Source: a virus
DNA length: 48,854 nucleotides
Direction: 5' to 3' (one strand)
Virus record (IMG/VR): IMGVR_UViG_3300032093_000210
Coordinates: 1-48,854 of that record
Below, piece by piece: positions 31,010 through 37,779 of this stretch. Positions within the stretch are counted from its first letter, which is position 1. Every line of letters starts with the position of its first letter. The position numbers and the translations under genes are program-made. The notes below the pieces were generated by a model. The model saw nothing but the letters and a program-made list of their open reading frames with translations, did no database searches and was not told the DNA's origin.

Positions 31010-31534
31010 ATGAAACTCAAGATCAAATTGACGCGCAGCAACGCAACCCGGCAAGTAACACTTACTACTAGCCCTAAGAATGGCAACACGGTGCTAACCG
31101 GCACCGTGGTAGACGCTAGTAATTATCAGTTGAACCTGTCAGATGGTAGCCTCGTTGATGTCAGTGAGCGGGCCATTGGGCTGACTGTTAATCTAGTATT
31201 CAGACCACAAGATACTGATACTATAGCCAATCACATAGCTGATGGTTACCGTATCCATGGGAATGGCAGTCCATTCATCACAATGGTGATTGATTGTAAA
31301 ACTAAGAAGCCCGCAGCCGGGGGCAATATAATCATCATGGGGGACGACATTGCGTCAATTGACTATGAAGCATGGAATGACGATACTTTCGTGAATGAGC
31401 GCGAGCTAGATATGCTCTTCAATAAGGAGGCAGAAACTAAGGGGGCAAGTGGAGCAGCGCGTGAAGCAAGTGCTCCTACTTCAGGTGCTCCCAACTGGTT
31501 CAGCCGTAAGGTAACTCTCCAAGAGAGACTCTAA
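31010..31534 (+). CDS. Hypothetical phage protein, three-member paralogue family (copy 2)
   Basis: A 174-residue protein starting MKLKIKLTRSNATRQVTLT. It is clearly paralogous to the next gene (shared KIKLTRSN start, VDVSERA.GLTVNLVF, IADGY, SPF, VI.CKTKKP) and more distantly to 26259. Beta-rich N-terminus, flexible Ala/Ser C-terminus. Gene and 3' flank were duplicated together. Function unknown. Confidence 0.6.
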   Translation: MKLKIKLTRSNATRQVTLTTSPKNGNTVLTGTVVDASNYQLNLSDGSLVDVSERAIGLTVNLVFRPQDTDTIANHIADGYRIHGNGSPFITMVIDCKTKKPAAGGNIIIMGDDIASIDYEAWNDDTFVNERELDMLFNKEAETKGASGAAREASAPTSGAPNWFSRKVTLQERL

Positions 31535-31640
31535 TAGAGAGCTAGAGTATAAATTACACGGCCTGCCGCGGGGAAGAATGGTCGCAAGGACCCTCTACCT
31601 AGTAGAGGGTTACCCCATCAAATAATTAAGTAGGACTGCC

Positions 31641-32147
31641 ATGAAACCAAGAATGAAACTAAGAATCAAATTAACCCGTTCGAATGAAACCAAACAAGTT
31701 ACATTTACGACTAGCCGCAGCGGCAATGCCGTGTTAACTGGAACTTGCGTTGAAGCGCAAGACTATCATTTGAAGTTAGCAAACGGCCGTTCTATCGACG
31801 TCAGTGAACGGGCCACTGGGCTAACTGTCAACCTAGTGTTCCCGCATAGCAATTATATAGCCAAGGACATAGCCGATGGCTACAAGATGTATGGGAATAA
31901 TAGCCCATTCATTGTAATGGTGATTGAATGTAAAACCAAAAAACCCACGGCTGAGGGTAATATCATAATCATGGAGGACGACATTGACTCCGTTTATTAT
32001 GAGGCCTGGAGTAGTGATGACACCCTTGTGAATGAGGAAGAGATAAATAGGCTCTTCAATAAGAAGGCAGGAACTAAGGGAGCAAGTGGAGCAGCGTATG
32101 AAGCAAGTGCTCCCGACTGTTTCAACCATGTAACTCTCCAGTACTAA
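31641..32147 (+). CDS. Hypothetical phage protein, three-member paralogue family (copy 3)
   Basis: A 168-residue paralogue of the preceding gene; an in-frame ATG four codons later would align better with it. The downstream flank TAGAGA.CTAGAGTA...TATAAATTAC also repeats the flank after copy 2. The upstream hairpin ACCCTCTAC/GTAGAGGGT near 31592-31614 may terminate the previous transcript. Function unknown. Confidence 0.6.
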   Translation: MKPRMKLRIKLTRSNETKQVTFTTSRSGNAVLTGTCVEAQDYHLKLANGRSIDVSERATGLTVNLVFPHSNYIAKDIADGYKMYGNNSPFIVMVIECKTKKPTAEGNIIIMEDDIDSVYYEAWSSDDTLVNEEEINRLFNKKAGTKGASGAAYEASAPDCFNHVTLQY

Positions 32148-32235
32148 TAGAGAACTAGAGTAGCCTAGCTATAAATTACTTGGCCCGCGGCTACTAGCGG
32201 GTCAACCCCGCCCATAGCAGAGGGCGTGTAATACA

Positions 32236-32646
32236 TTGAGTAAACTAAACACAGCACTAGAGGTAATAGCAGAATGGTTAGAGGAGTATGGCCCGGCCCA
32301 TCTCCCCATTCTAATGCGATACGCCTTACTAGAGAGATACACATTAACGAAGGCCCGAGAGATGGGGCACGATATTAATATATGTACGACAGCGTTCAAG
32401 AGCCTATGGACAGAGGCCAATGATGAAGGTATACAGATAGCGAGATTACTGAGGAGGTATCTAGAGGGAGGAGGGGAAGTAGAATACTTCCGAGAGAGGC
32501 CCGACTTAGTAGAAGCGATGAGCTGTTTCATGGCCCTAGGGGACATAGAGTTTTACAGAGAGTTAGACGATAAGATAATGAAGGCTGCTACAGAGAGAGC
32601 AGCGCGGGCCAGCAGTACAAGACTAAATAAATCATATGCAAACTAA
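32236..32646 (+). CDS. Helical hypothetical protein
   Basis: A 136-residue, mostly helical protein starting at TTG (AGAGGG lies about 11 nt upstream). It includes a hydrophobic start LEVIAEWLEEYGPAHLPILM and a charged C-terminus. The gene overlaps the next by 11 nt. No family recognised. Confidence 0.5.
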   Translation: MSKLNTALEVIAEWLEEYGPAHLPILMRYALLERYTLTKAREMGHDINICTTAFKSLWTEANDEGIQIARLLRRYLEGGGEVEYFRERPDLVEAMSCFMALGDIEFYRELDDKIMKAATERAARASSTRLNKSYAN

Positions 32647-32875
32647 ATATACAATACGAGCCACAGACGGTAGATACCTGGCCCCCATTACTATAGAGGA
32701 GGCAGAGGAGCTAGAGAGGAGCGGTATAATCAGGCCAGATGGAGAGGGGGGTTACATGATGGTGGCAGACAGCGCGTTTGCCGTCAGTCAGTACGTGATC
32801 TATGATTGTCAGCGGCTATGTGATGACCTATTCGAGGAGGGGCCCGTCGTAATTGAGAGAACAGCTTCAAGATAG
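32636..32875 (+). CDS. Small hypothetical protein
   Basis: A 79-residue protein (MQTKYTIRATDGRYLAPITIEEA start), with an EEAEELERSGII...DGEGGYMMV stretch that looks like a small alpha/beta unit. Its start overlaps the end of the preceding gene, suggesting coupling, and its end faces the leftward HNH gene. Function unknown. Confidence 0.5.
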   Translation: MQTKYTIRATDGRYLAPITIEEAEELERSGIIRPDGEGGYMMVADSAFAVSQYVIYDCQRLCDDLFEEGPVVIERTASR

Positions 32876-32890
32876 GTGCGTGCAACAGCA

Positions 32891-33577
32891 TCACGCGCAG
32901 GCGGCCTGCTCCCTCCGGAAGATATCAAGTAGGGGGTCGATAGTAGATCTAAGGCCGGCCAAGAGATGACGAGCTGCATCAGTAGGTAGGCCCCGCCACC
33001 AGCGCTGCACCCTCTCCTGAGCCCAATCGAGGCCCAATCGCGTCATAGTGCGCTGTAGTGTGCGCTCGAGCAGGTGGGTGAACTGAGCGAGGGGGCGTAT
33101 ATCACCGCTATCGGTACCGTAGTGCACTACCCACTGAGCGGGGTCAGCGATAACCTCAGGATTCTGAGTAGCGTGGGCCAGAAGCTTATTCTCGATGGGG
33201 CTCACGTACCAGAGATTACCATAGTCGTTGTTAGAGGTATCACCATCGAGGTGATGTACTTCCATGAGGCCCGCGCGGCAGACCTCACCACGGCGTTCTC
33301 GTCTCCAACCAGCGGCGGGCCGCCTATCAATGTAGAGGACTATCTGGTGAACATATACCAGCTCCTTACGGAGGTTAGTGCAGTGGAACGCGAAGAAGCG
33401 ACAGTGCTCGAGGTAATCGAATAGCCGCTTATTCTCCTTAGCGAGGACGTACTGGTAGCCACTGGCATTGGTGTGAATAGTGGCAGCCGCGAGATAGCGG
33501 CGGGCCCCACCTAGCATAATATGCATGGCGTGGTAAGATGGGCGAGGTTCGAATCCGCTACTTGATTTTGTTTCCAT
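32891..33577 (-). CDS. HNH endonuclease
   Basis: A protein of up to 228 residues with a clear HNH core: EVHHLDGDTSNNDYGNLWYV followed by SPIENKLLAH. The two adjacent His, the Asp-Gly, the N-N and the final His are the expected metal and catalytic ligands. The first 16 residues (SSSGFEPRPSY) are what the antisense of a tRNA T-arm-like sequence (GGTTCGAATCC at about 33546) encodes, so the true start may be a later Met (near 33526). Likely a free-standing homing or phage nuclease beside structured non-coding DNA. Confidence 0.75.
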   Translation of the reverse strand: METKSSSGFEPRPSYHAMHIMLGGARRYLAAATIHTNASGYQYVLAKENKRLFDYLEHCRFFAFHCTNLRKELVYVHQIVLYIDRRPAAGWRRERRGEVCRAGLMEVHHLDGDTSNNDYGNLWYVSPIENKLLAHATQNPEVIADPAQWVVHYGTDSGDIRPLAQFTHLLERTLQRTMTRLGLDWAQERVQRWWRGLPTDAARHLLAGLRSTIDPLLDIFRREQAACA

Positions 33578-33597
33578 GTGCCTCCATGTGCTATAAT
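33568..33597 (+). promoter_or_regulatory. Candidate sigma-70 promoter firing rightward
   Basis: TTGTTT (33568-33573), an 18-nt spacer and TATAAT (33592-33597). It would transcribe the structured region that follows and lies back to back with the HNH gene. Confidence 0.45.
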
Positions 33598-33605
33598 AGA
33601 GAGGT

Positions 33606-33940
33606 TTCTATGTGTAATTATGCCGGGCAGCCCCCACGAGATAGGCTCCCGGCATTTACTTATCCCTGCGGCCGGCCCCTCCTCGATCCCCCCCTCCATC
33701 GGAGGCCGGGGAAGGGGGAAGGGGGGCCCCAGGGATAAGTAAATGAAAATGCCCTACAGATGCATATCCCCCCTCCATCGGAGGCCGGGACGCCATCTAT
33801 AGGGCATTTGATTATCCGTTGATCGCGGGTCCCCCCCTCCATCGGAGGCCGGGGTCGCAATCTAGGGATAGGTTCAACCTACTGGCCAGATATTCAGTAG
33901 GTCTAGATCATGCTCACTGGCCAGATATTCAGTGAGCACT
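33606..33940 (+). ncRNA. Candidate structured RNA: hairpins with shared cores and different stems
   Basis: In order: a TGCCGGG/CCCGGCA stem (33621-33654). Then a 15-bp perfect stem 33653-33667/33731-33745 and a 16-bp stem 33747-33762/33794-33809 (one mismatch), each enclosing the core CCCTCCATCGGAGG. A third such core near 33832-33854 has weaker flanking pairing. Then two hairpins (33877-33902 and 33911-33938) with the same loop GGCCAGATATTC but different outer stems. Short frames here overlap the hairpins and are probably not genes. Confidence 0.5.
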
Positions 33941-34696
33941 AGCATATATACATTATACATCAAAATTATCGTCGTGGCAATAATGCCGATGTACTAATTA
34001 ACGAGGAAGGCCCGGGCTCTAGGAGGTAATTACCGTTACCTAGTACAACCCTCGATGGCCATAAGTGGTGCTATCTGGGCACCGGCCGCATCTCTGTGAA
34101 GGGGGGGTGATTATTAAGACTAATTTTGTGGATATGCTAGCAAGATGGGCCTAAATAGTCTAGCAGCCGCACCTCTATAATCCAATACATCCATTATACC
34201 ACGCCGCTGCAGTGGTGTCAACCCCAACATTGAGGATACAGTCAACTAACATAAGGCCCGCGGTATAACGGTACGCGGCCGGTGTAGCTCAGTATTGAGG
34301 CCATACTGTCACGATGGTGGGCCCTGCTACGGTATAAGGAACCGGTGTAGCTCAGCTCAACTACTGTCATATACTAATGCATATGGGGCCCGCGATGTTA
34401 TAACACAGTGGGCCCTGCGGTAGAGGGGGGCCCGCCTGATTATAGAGCGGCCCTCCCTCCTCGTGGACTATCAATATAAGGAAGACAAGGACAGGACGAC
34501 TGAACTATGTTGATCGTGTAGGTATTACCGCCAACCCTTCCGTGGTGGCCCCCCTCCTTATAACCACTCCCATAAGGGTGAGGGGCAGAGCAGGTATAGA
34601 ACAGGGACTATCCGCGGGCCCCAATGAGAATAATGGACACAATAGTGCCATACGATAGTCTAGGCGGCCAAATAATAGTATATATATGCCAATATA
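33941..34696. other. Non-coding stretch with ~65-bp tandem repeats
   Basis: I see no convincing gene. Diverged tandem units at about 34220-34420 share CGGTATAA, CCGGTGTAGCTCAG (34279-34292 and 34342-34355), TACTGTCA and GGGCCC. A small hairpin GGTGC/GCACC lies near 34085-34105. GGTGTAGCTCAG looks like a tRNA D-arm, but no T-arm follows. Confidence 0.5.
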
Positions 34697-34900
34697 ATGG
34701 AACAGCTGATGAATAATGAGAGTAATGAGCTAGATTACGCTAAGGAGCGATTAGATACACCTGGGCGCCTATCAATTACAGTGAGGGGGCGCTCCTATTA
34801 CTACCCAGCCCGTAAGAGGTGGCGGGCCAGAGGAAGCAATAAAGAATATAATTCACACTCTATCGACCACCTAGTAAAGTTCCTCTCCAAATACACTTAA
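34697..34900 (+). CDS. Small basic protein, KRWRA..SNKEY family (copy 1, internally deleted)
   Basis: A 67-residue product (MNNESNELDYAKERLDTPG, then GRSYYYPARKRWRARGSNKEY and a C-terminal helix). It is paralogous to the gene at 35497 but lacks about nine residues after residue 22. No good SD is seen. Basic Tyr/Arg-rich strand suggests nucleic-acid binding. Function unknown. Confidence 0.5.
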   Translation: MEQLMNNESNELDYAKERLDTPGRLSITVRGRSYYYPARKRWRARGSNKEYNSHSIDHLVKFLSKYT

Positions 34901-35029
34901 TTAACTAACGGCCCGCCACAGGCCCACAACAGCTAATCAGAGGGGGCCGTTAGTTAATTAGTAGGGCCCATCCTGGAGTTTCAATCCCTAGTAGGGATTA
35001 AGTTAGCTGTTGTGGGCCTGTGGCGGGCC
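34898..35029. repeat. Two interlocking perfect inverted repeats
   Basis: Pair A: 34898-34914 with 34944-34960 (17 bp, TAATTAACTAACGGCCC). Pair B: 34910-34936 with 35003-35029 (27 bp, perfect; contains GCCACAGGCCCACAACAGCT). The order A1-B1-A2-B2 means the two stems cannot both form simply; they make a pseudoknot or a two-state switch. Confidence 0.75.
34978..35013 (+). CRISPR. Solitary CRISPR-repeat-like unit (no array)
   Basis: GTTTCAATCCCTA (34978-34990) followed by G and TAGGGATTAAG resembles, from memory, the repeats of many cyanobacterial CRISPR arrays (GTTTCAATCCC..., palindromic TAGGGATT). AATCCCTA and TAGGGATT form the typical stem. There is only one copy and no spacers, between arms A2 and B2 of the interlocking repeats. 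It may be a phage-borne solitary repeat (RNA anti-CRISPR type) or a coincidence. Confidence 0.45.
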
Positions 35030-35445
35030 CCCCCGCGTTATCGGGGAGGCCAATAATTTATTGGTTACAGCGTCTAATAAACAACTTCACCCAATTGGGG
35101 GAATCGCCAAGGGCGGTTTATATGTCATCCTGAGGAGAGGATAGGCCTAACTCCCTTACGGGAGTCCCTCCCCCCAGTCGGTCGCTGCTCCGTGGCTCTC
35201 ATTACCTGCGTGCGCTGCCCCCTCCCGCCTGCAAGGGGTCATCCCCTCCGCCCCGTGTGGGGCCACATACCTATCGGTATGCCGTTTGACTTACCTGCCA
35301 TCATCACCTTATCGATGGTAGGTGGGTGTCGGGTACCCAGGTGGTAGTGAGGCAGTCCTGGCCTCATTCCCTTCGTGCTCTCGTGAGTTAGGGGCACGGC
35401 GTACGCAGTATAAAGCTTCGCCTTACGTCTGCAGATGTTACACAT
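35030..35445 (-). ncRNA. Candidate leftward structured RNA
   Basis: Downstream (leftward) of a consensus promoter lie many stems: 35347-35365 (TGAGGC/GCCTCA), 35293-35302/35314-35323 (10 bp with one G-U), 35150-35165 (ACTCCC/GGGAGT), 35127-35142, 35105-35115, 35090-35099, 35050-35064 and a CCCCG/CGGGG stem near 35032-35047. A leftward 68-codon frame also starts exactly at the predicted +1 (ATG at 35445, MCNICRRKAKLYTAY), so a leaderless mRNA is the alternative. The density of short hairpins favours a structured RNA. Confidence 0.45.
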
Positions 35446-35451
35446 GCGTGT

Positions 35452-35480
35452 ATTATAGCACAGGGCCCCCACCCTGTCAA
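35452..35480 (-). promoter_or_regulatory. Consensus sigma-70 promoter, leftward
   Basis: On the minus strand: TTGACA (35480-35475), exactly 17 nt spacer, TATAAT (35457-35452). Both hexamers match the consensus perfectly. The predicted start is near 35445. Confidence 0.75.
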
Positions 35481-35496
35481 TACCCTATTAATTAAA

Positions 35497-35727
35497 ATGG
35501 ATGAGCCCATGAATAATGAAAACTTCCCTGAGTTTGATCACGCTAAGGAGTGCCTAGATAAACACGGCATTAAATGGTCCTCTGTTGGTAATGGGTCCCT
35601 ACTCATTAACGTTAAGGGCCGCTTCTACTACTACTATCCGACGCGTAACCGCTGGCGGGCCAAGGGCTCGAATAAGGAATATAGTATCCGTTCCATTGAT
35701 TATCTAATAGAGCTTCTAAGTAAATAA
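35497..35727 (+). CDS. Small basic protein, KRWRA..SNKEY family (copy 2)
   Basis: A 76-residue product: NNENFPEFDHAKECLDKHGI start, then LLINVKGRFYYYYPTRNRWRAKGSNKEYS and a helix. It is the fuller paralogue of 34697. Both copies bracket the structured region. A compact strand-rich unit with basic Tyr-rich face is likely. The family is unnamed to me. Confidence 0.55.
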   Translation: MDEPMNNENFPEFDHAKECLDKHGIKWSSVGNGSLLINVKGRFYYYYPTRNRWRAKGSNKEYSIRSIDYLIELLSK

Positions 35728-35733
35728 CCGTCA

Positions 35734-35928
35734 TTGATTAACCTGAGCATAAACAACGTAGATATCAAGGCGCGCCACATTAACTCAGACTTATTCTGCT
35801 GTGTAGACGACTTACAGCGACTATGTGCTGCGGGCCCGGCCGATTACAGTAACAGTGCCTTATACTATCGTGTAGAAGACGCACAGCTGCTATACGCGGG
35901 CCAGACTAATTTCACTGTGGGAGCGTAG
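35734..35928 (+). CDS. Small hypothetical protein
   Basis: A 64-residue frame from a TTG, in the same frame as the preceding gene and only 6 nt after its stop. It contains two similar halves: CCVDDLQRLCAAGP and YRVEDAQLLYAGQT, suggesting an internal duplication. No SD seen. Function unknown. Confidence 0.4.
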   Translation: MINLSINNVDIKARHINSDLFCCVDDLQRLCAAGPADYSNSALYYRVEDAQLLYAGQTNFTVGA

Positions 35929-36223
35929 CGCTGAGCTACGTAATAGATACCAGTGTAGAAGCATACGGTGAATTCGAGCCTAACGCAGTTGTGATTAGTT
36001 CAAGAACGAGAAGATCAAGGTCAATAGCGTGATAAGCTACCGTGTAGAGTTATAGTGCGGGCCCGCACTATCCATGGCCCTCGAGCAAGTAATAGCTCAA
36101 TATGAGGGGTGATAAGCCCGCGGGCCACTACTACGGGTTAGGGGCCTTAGCACAAGCGAGGCCTCCCATAGGAGCACCTACTAAATAATAGACTATGAGA
36201 CCACAGCTACGGTCTCCCAATAA
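35929..36223. other. Intergenic stretch before tRNA 1
   Basis: No convincing gene. Contains a perfect 20-bp palindrome (36052-36071) and a second GGCCCGC-type cluster near 36117. An unstarted frame (35936-36031) reads like protein in part (VEAYGEFEPNAVVIS) and may be a gene relic. Confidence 0.4.
36052..36071. repeat. Perfect 20-bp palindrome
   Basis: ATAGTGCGGGCCCGCACTAT equals its own reverse complement. It is centred on the GCGGGCCCGC word that is overrepresented in this region. It could be an operator, a recombination site or a hairpin. Confidence 0.7.
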
Positions 36224-36296
36224 GCAGAATTGGCCGATTGGTATAGGCACCGTCCTCATAAGACGGCTTAAAGTGGTTCGATTCCGCTATTCTGCA
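36224..36296 (+). tRNA. tRNA with CAT anticodon (Ile2 or Met), copy 1
   Basis: A 73-nt cloverleaf: acceptor GCAGAAT/ATTCTGC, D-arm with GGCC and GGC, anticodon stem CCGTC/GACGG with loop CTCATAA, variable CTTAA, T-arm AGTGG-TTCGATT-CCGCT, discriminator A. No CCA is encoded. The anticodon CAT could be elongator Met or an Ile2 tRNA (lysidine-modified) reading ATA. Heavy ATA use in the phage genes favours Ile2. Confidence 0.85.
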
Positions 36297-36389
36297 TACA
36301 GCGTTAGGGCAAAACCCACAACGCTATATAAGAATAGTTTATCAATGACTATCAAAGTGCCATTCTACCCCCTGAGACAAACCTATTAA

Positions 36390-36698
36390 CTATTGATTGT
36401 AATCTATGCTAGCGTCACTTAGTATATAGTGTAGTATTGTATATTGATAAGTTATACTTATCAATTAAATATTCCACAGCTTCTCTCACCTCAGATAAAT
36501 ATGCCCATAACATACAGTTAGAGTATGTAACAATTCAAACAATAATAATTGTGGTTTTTAATACAGCGATGAAAATACGGCAAATATCGCCATATTTAAC
36601 CATATTTAAATAAACATTAAGCTATCAAATGCGAGCCAGAGAGATAGACAAGAGTAAGTAGTAGGGAGTCCCCACTTAATTATTAAGGAGATAATTGC
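36390..36698. other. AT-rich island without a clear gene
   Basis: Much more AT-rich than its surroundings. Contains a 10-bp inverted repeat ATTGATAAGT-TAT-ACTTATCAAT (36443-36465). A leftward 32-codon frame ending at 36419 (MLWAYLSEVREAVEYLIDKY start) could be a gene fragment. The end holds AAGGAG, the SD of the next gene. Confidence 0.4.
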
Positions 36699-36911
36699 AT
36701 GTCAATAACAGTATTAGCATTAAATGCAGTCTTTACCGTGTACATAGTATTCCTGATGTATCTAATTCCTAAAGTAGGGCCCCGCGATAGATGGGGCCTT
36801 GTCGCGTTAATATACGTCATAGCGCTGGTATGGGTATCAATCATGTCTGCTGGAGAGCCCGCCGACGATACATGTAGTAGTGTGTTACACTACTCTACAT
36901 CTAGGCTATAA
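36699..36911 (+). CDS. Small membrane protein
   Basis: A 70-residue product with two hydrophobic helices: VLALNAVFTVYIVFLMYLIP (residues about 4-24) and GLVALIYVIALVWVSIM (residues about 33-49), with a short charged turn KVGPRDRW between and a polar tail. AAGGAG lies 9 nt upstream of the ATG. Function unknown. Confidence 0.6.
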   Translation: MSITVLALNAVFTVYIVFLMYLIPKVGPRDRWGLVALIYVIALVWVSIMSAGEPADDTCSSVLHYSTSRL

Positions 36912-36941
36912 CACTGTAGACTTAATAGTTGTAGTATATAG

Positions 36942-36981
36942 AACGAGGCCCGCGCCATAATAACGAGGCCCGCGCCACAAT
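36942..36981. repeat. 20-bp tandem direct repeat
   Basis: Two adjacent copies of AACGAGGCCCGCGCC(A)(T/C)AAT differ at a single base. Each holds one GGCCCGC word. Confidence 0.75.
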
Positions 36982-36983
36982 AA

Positions 36984-37023
36984 GGATAGGTAGAATGATG
37001 TAACCGACTCCACTATCCTGCAT
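36984..37023 (+). pseudogene. Probable tRNA 3'-end relic
   Basis: CCACTATCCTGCAT matches the 3' end of tRNA 2 (CCGCTATCCTGCAT), and AAGGATAG upstream could pair as a shortened acceptor, but the anticodon arm is missing. It looks like the remnant of a third tRNA copy. Confidence 0.35.
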
Positions 37024-37060
37024 ACGGTAAACCTTATAGAGGATTAAACTCAGGAGGAAG

Positions 37061-37192
37061 ATGGTGATTTTATTGCTTTCGCAGATTGGTGGATTAATCT
37101 TCCTTGTAATTTTGCTTAACAGGCTGTTACATAGTTTCTATGTAGCGGCGTGGGACAGGAATACAAAGAGGTTAATCAGAAAGGGTAAGTAA
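37061..37192 (+). CDS. Tiny membrane protein
   Basis: A 43-residue product with CAGGAGG just upstream: one hydrophobic helix (MVILLLSQIGGLIFLVILL) followed by a basic tail (RNTKRLIRKGK), a type typical of holin-like or membrane-anchored small phage proteins. Function not established. Confidence 0.5.
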   Translation: MVILLLSQIGGLIFLVILLNRLLHSFYVAAWDRNTKRLIRKGK

Positions 37193-37239
37193 CGGGCATA
37201 CTAGATAAACGCGGCCCCCCAGTTAGGGTCGCACCACAA

Positions 37240-37312
37240 GCAGGATTGGCCGATAGGTGGAGGCACCGTCCTCATAAGACGGCTTAGAGCGGTTCGATCC
37301 CGCTATCCTGCA
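37240..37312 (+). tRNA. tRNA with CAT anticodon (Ile2 or Met), copy 2
   Basis: A 73-nt cloverleaf nearly identical to copy 1: acceptor GCAGGAT/ATCCTGC, same anticodon stem and CTCATAA loop, T-arm AGCGG-TTCGATC-CCGCT, discriminator A. Acceptor and T-stem differences from copy 1 are compensated. No CCA is encoded. Confidence 0.87.
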
Positions 37313-37370
37313 TTCAGAATTAATATAGGCCCCCCCATTAGGGATACAATCTACAATACTAAGGAGAGCT

Positions 37371-37661
37371 ATGAAAGTATTAACCTCTTACGCCTTATAT
37401 CCATCACCAGACGAACAGATCAACATTAAGAAGTACGCGTGCTTCACAAAGCACATCATCAGCGTAGAGATTAATATGGTGATGTGGCCCAATAATGAGG
37501 CCCGCAGTGCCCAGCTGATGAGATACCTGTTCGACACACTGAAGCTACAGTATACAGAACACGAGGATGGGTTTATGATCAGATTGCATAAGTTAGTATA
37601 TACTGATGGCTCTACGGCACTAATAGTGCCAACGGCATATACAGATAAACTACTACGTTGA
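37371..37661 (+). CDS. Small hypothetical protein
   Basis: A 96-residue product starting MKVLTSYALYPSPDEQINIKKY, with AAGGAG upstream of the ATG. It seems a compact alpha/beta protein with SVEINMVMWP and a late strand LIVPTAYTDKLL. No family recognised. Last rightward gene before the convergent terminator. Confidence 0.55.
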   Translation: MKVLTSYALYPSPDEQINIKKYACFTKHIISVEINMVMWPNNEARSAQLMRYLFDTLKLQYTEHEDGFMIRLHKLVYTDGSTALIVPTAYTDKLLR

Positions 37662-37735
37662 TAAGAGGCGTGTATACGGCACAGTATAGTATATCACGAG
37701 GGGCCCGCCTCACTCTCAACTACATACAATCAATC

Positions 37736-37765
37736 CCCTCCCTCCCTGCCAGCAGGGAGGGAGGG
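37736..37765. terminator. 14-bp hairpin between convergent genes
   Basis: CCCTCCCTCCCTGC (37736-37749) and GCAGGGAGGGAGGG (37752-37765) form a perfect stem with a 2-nt gap. It lies between the ends of a rightward and a leftward gene. There is no T-tract, so it acts as a strong hairpin rather than a classical intrinsic terminator. Confidence 0.6.
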
Positions 37766-37779
37766 ATATCAATAGCCAA

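Noticed and set aside
33539-33566. T-arm-like GGTTCGAATCC suggesting a tRNA upstream of the HNH gene
   Set aside because: No anticodon arm or pairing acceptor found upstream; the sequence is also coding for the HNH frame or its leader.
33538-33860. Short reading frames on both strands with Pro/Gly-rich products
   Set aside because: They lie across the hairpin cores and long stems; their composition follows the repeats.
34262-34360. Two tRNA-like starts (CCGGTGTAGCTCAG) suggesting tRNA genes
   Set aside because: No T-arm or matching acceptor strand follows either copy; they are parts of a ~65-bp tandem repeat.
34978-35013. A full CRISPR array
   Set aside because: Only a single repeat-like unit is present; no second repeat or spacer and no cas gene.
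36195-36389. A 64-codon rightward reading frame
   Set aside because: It runs straight through tRNA copy 1 and has no ribosome-binding site.
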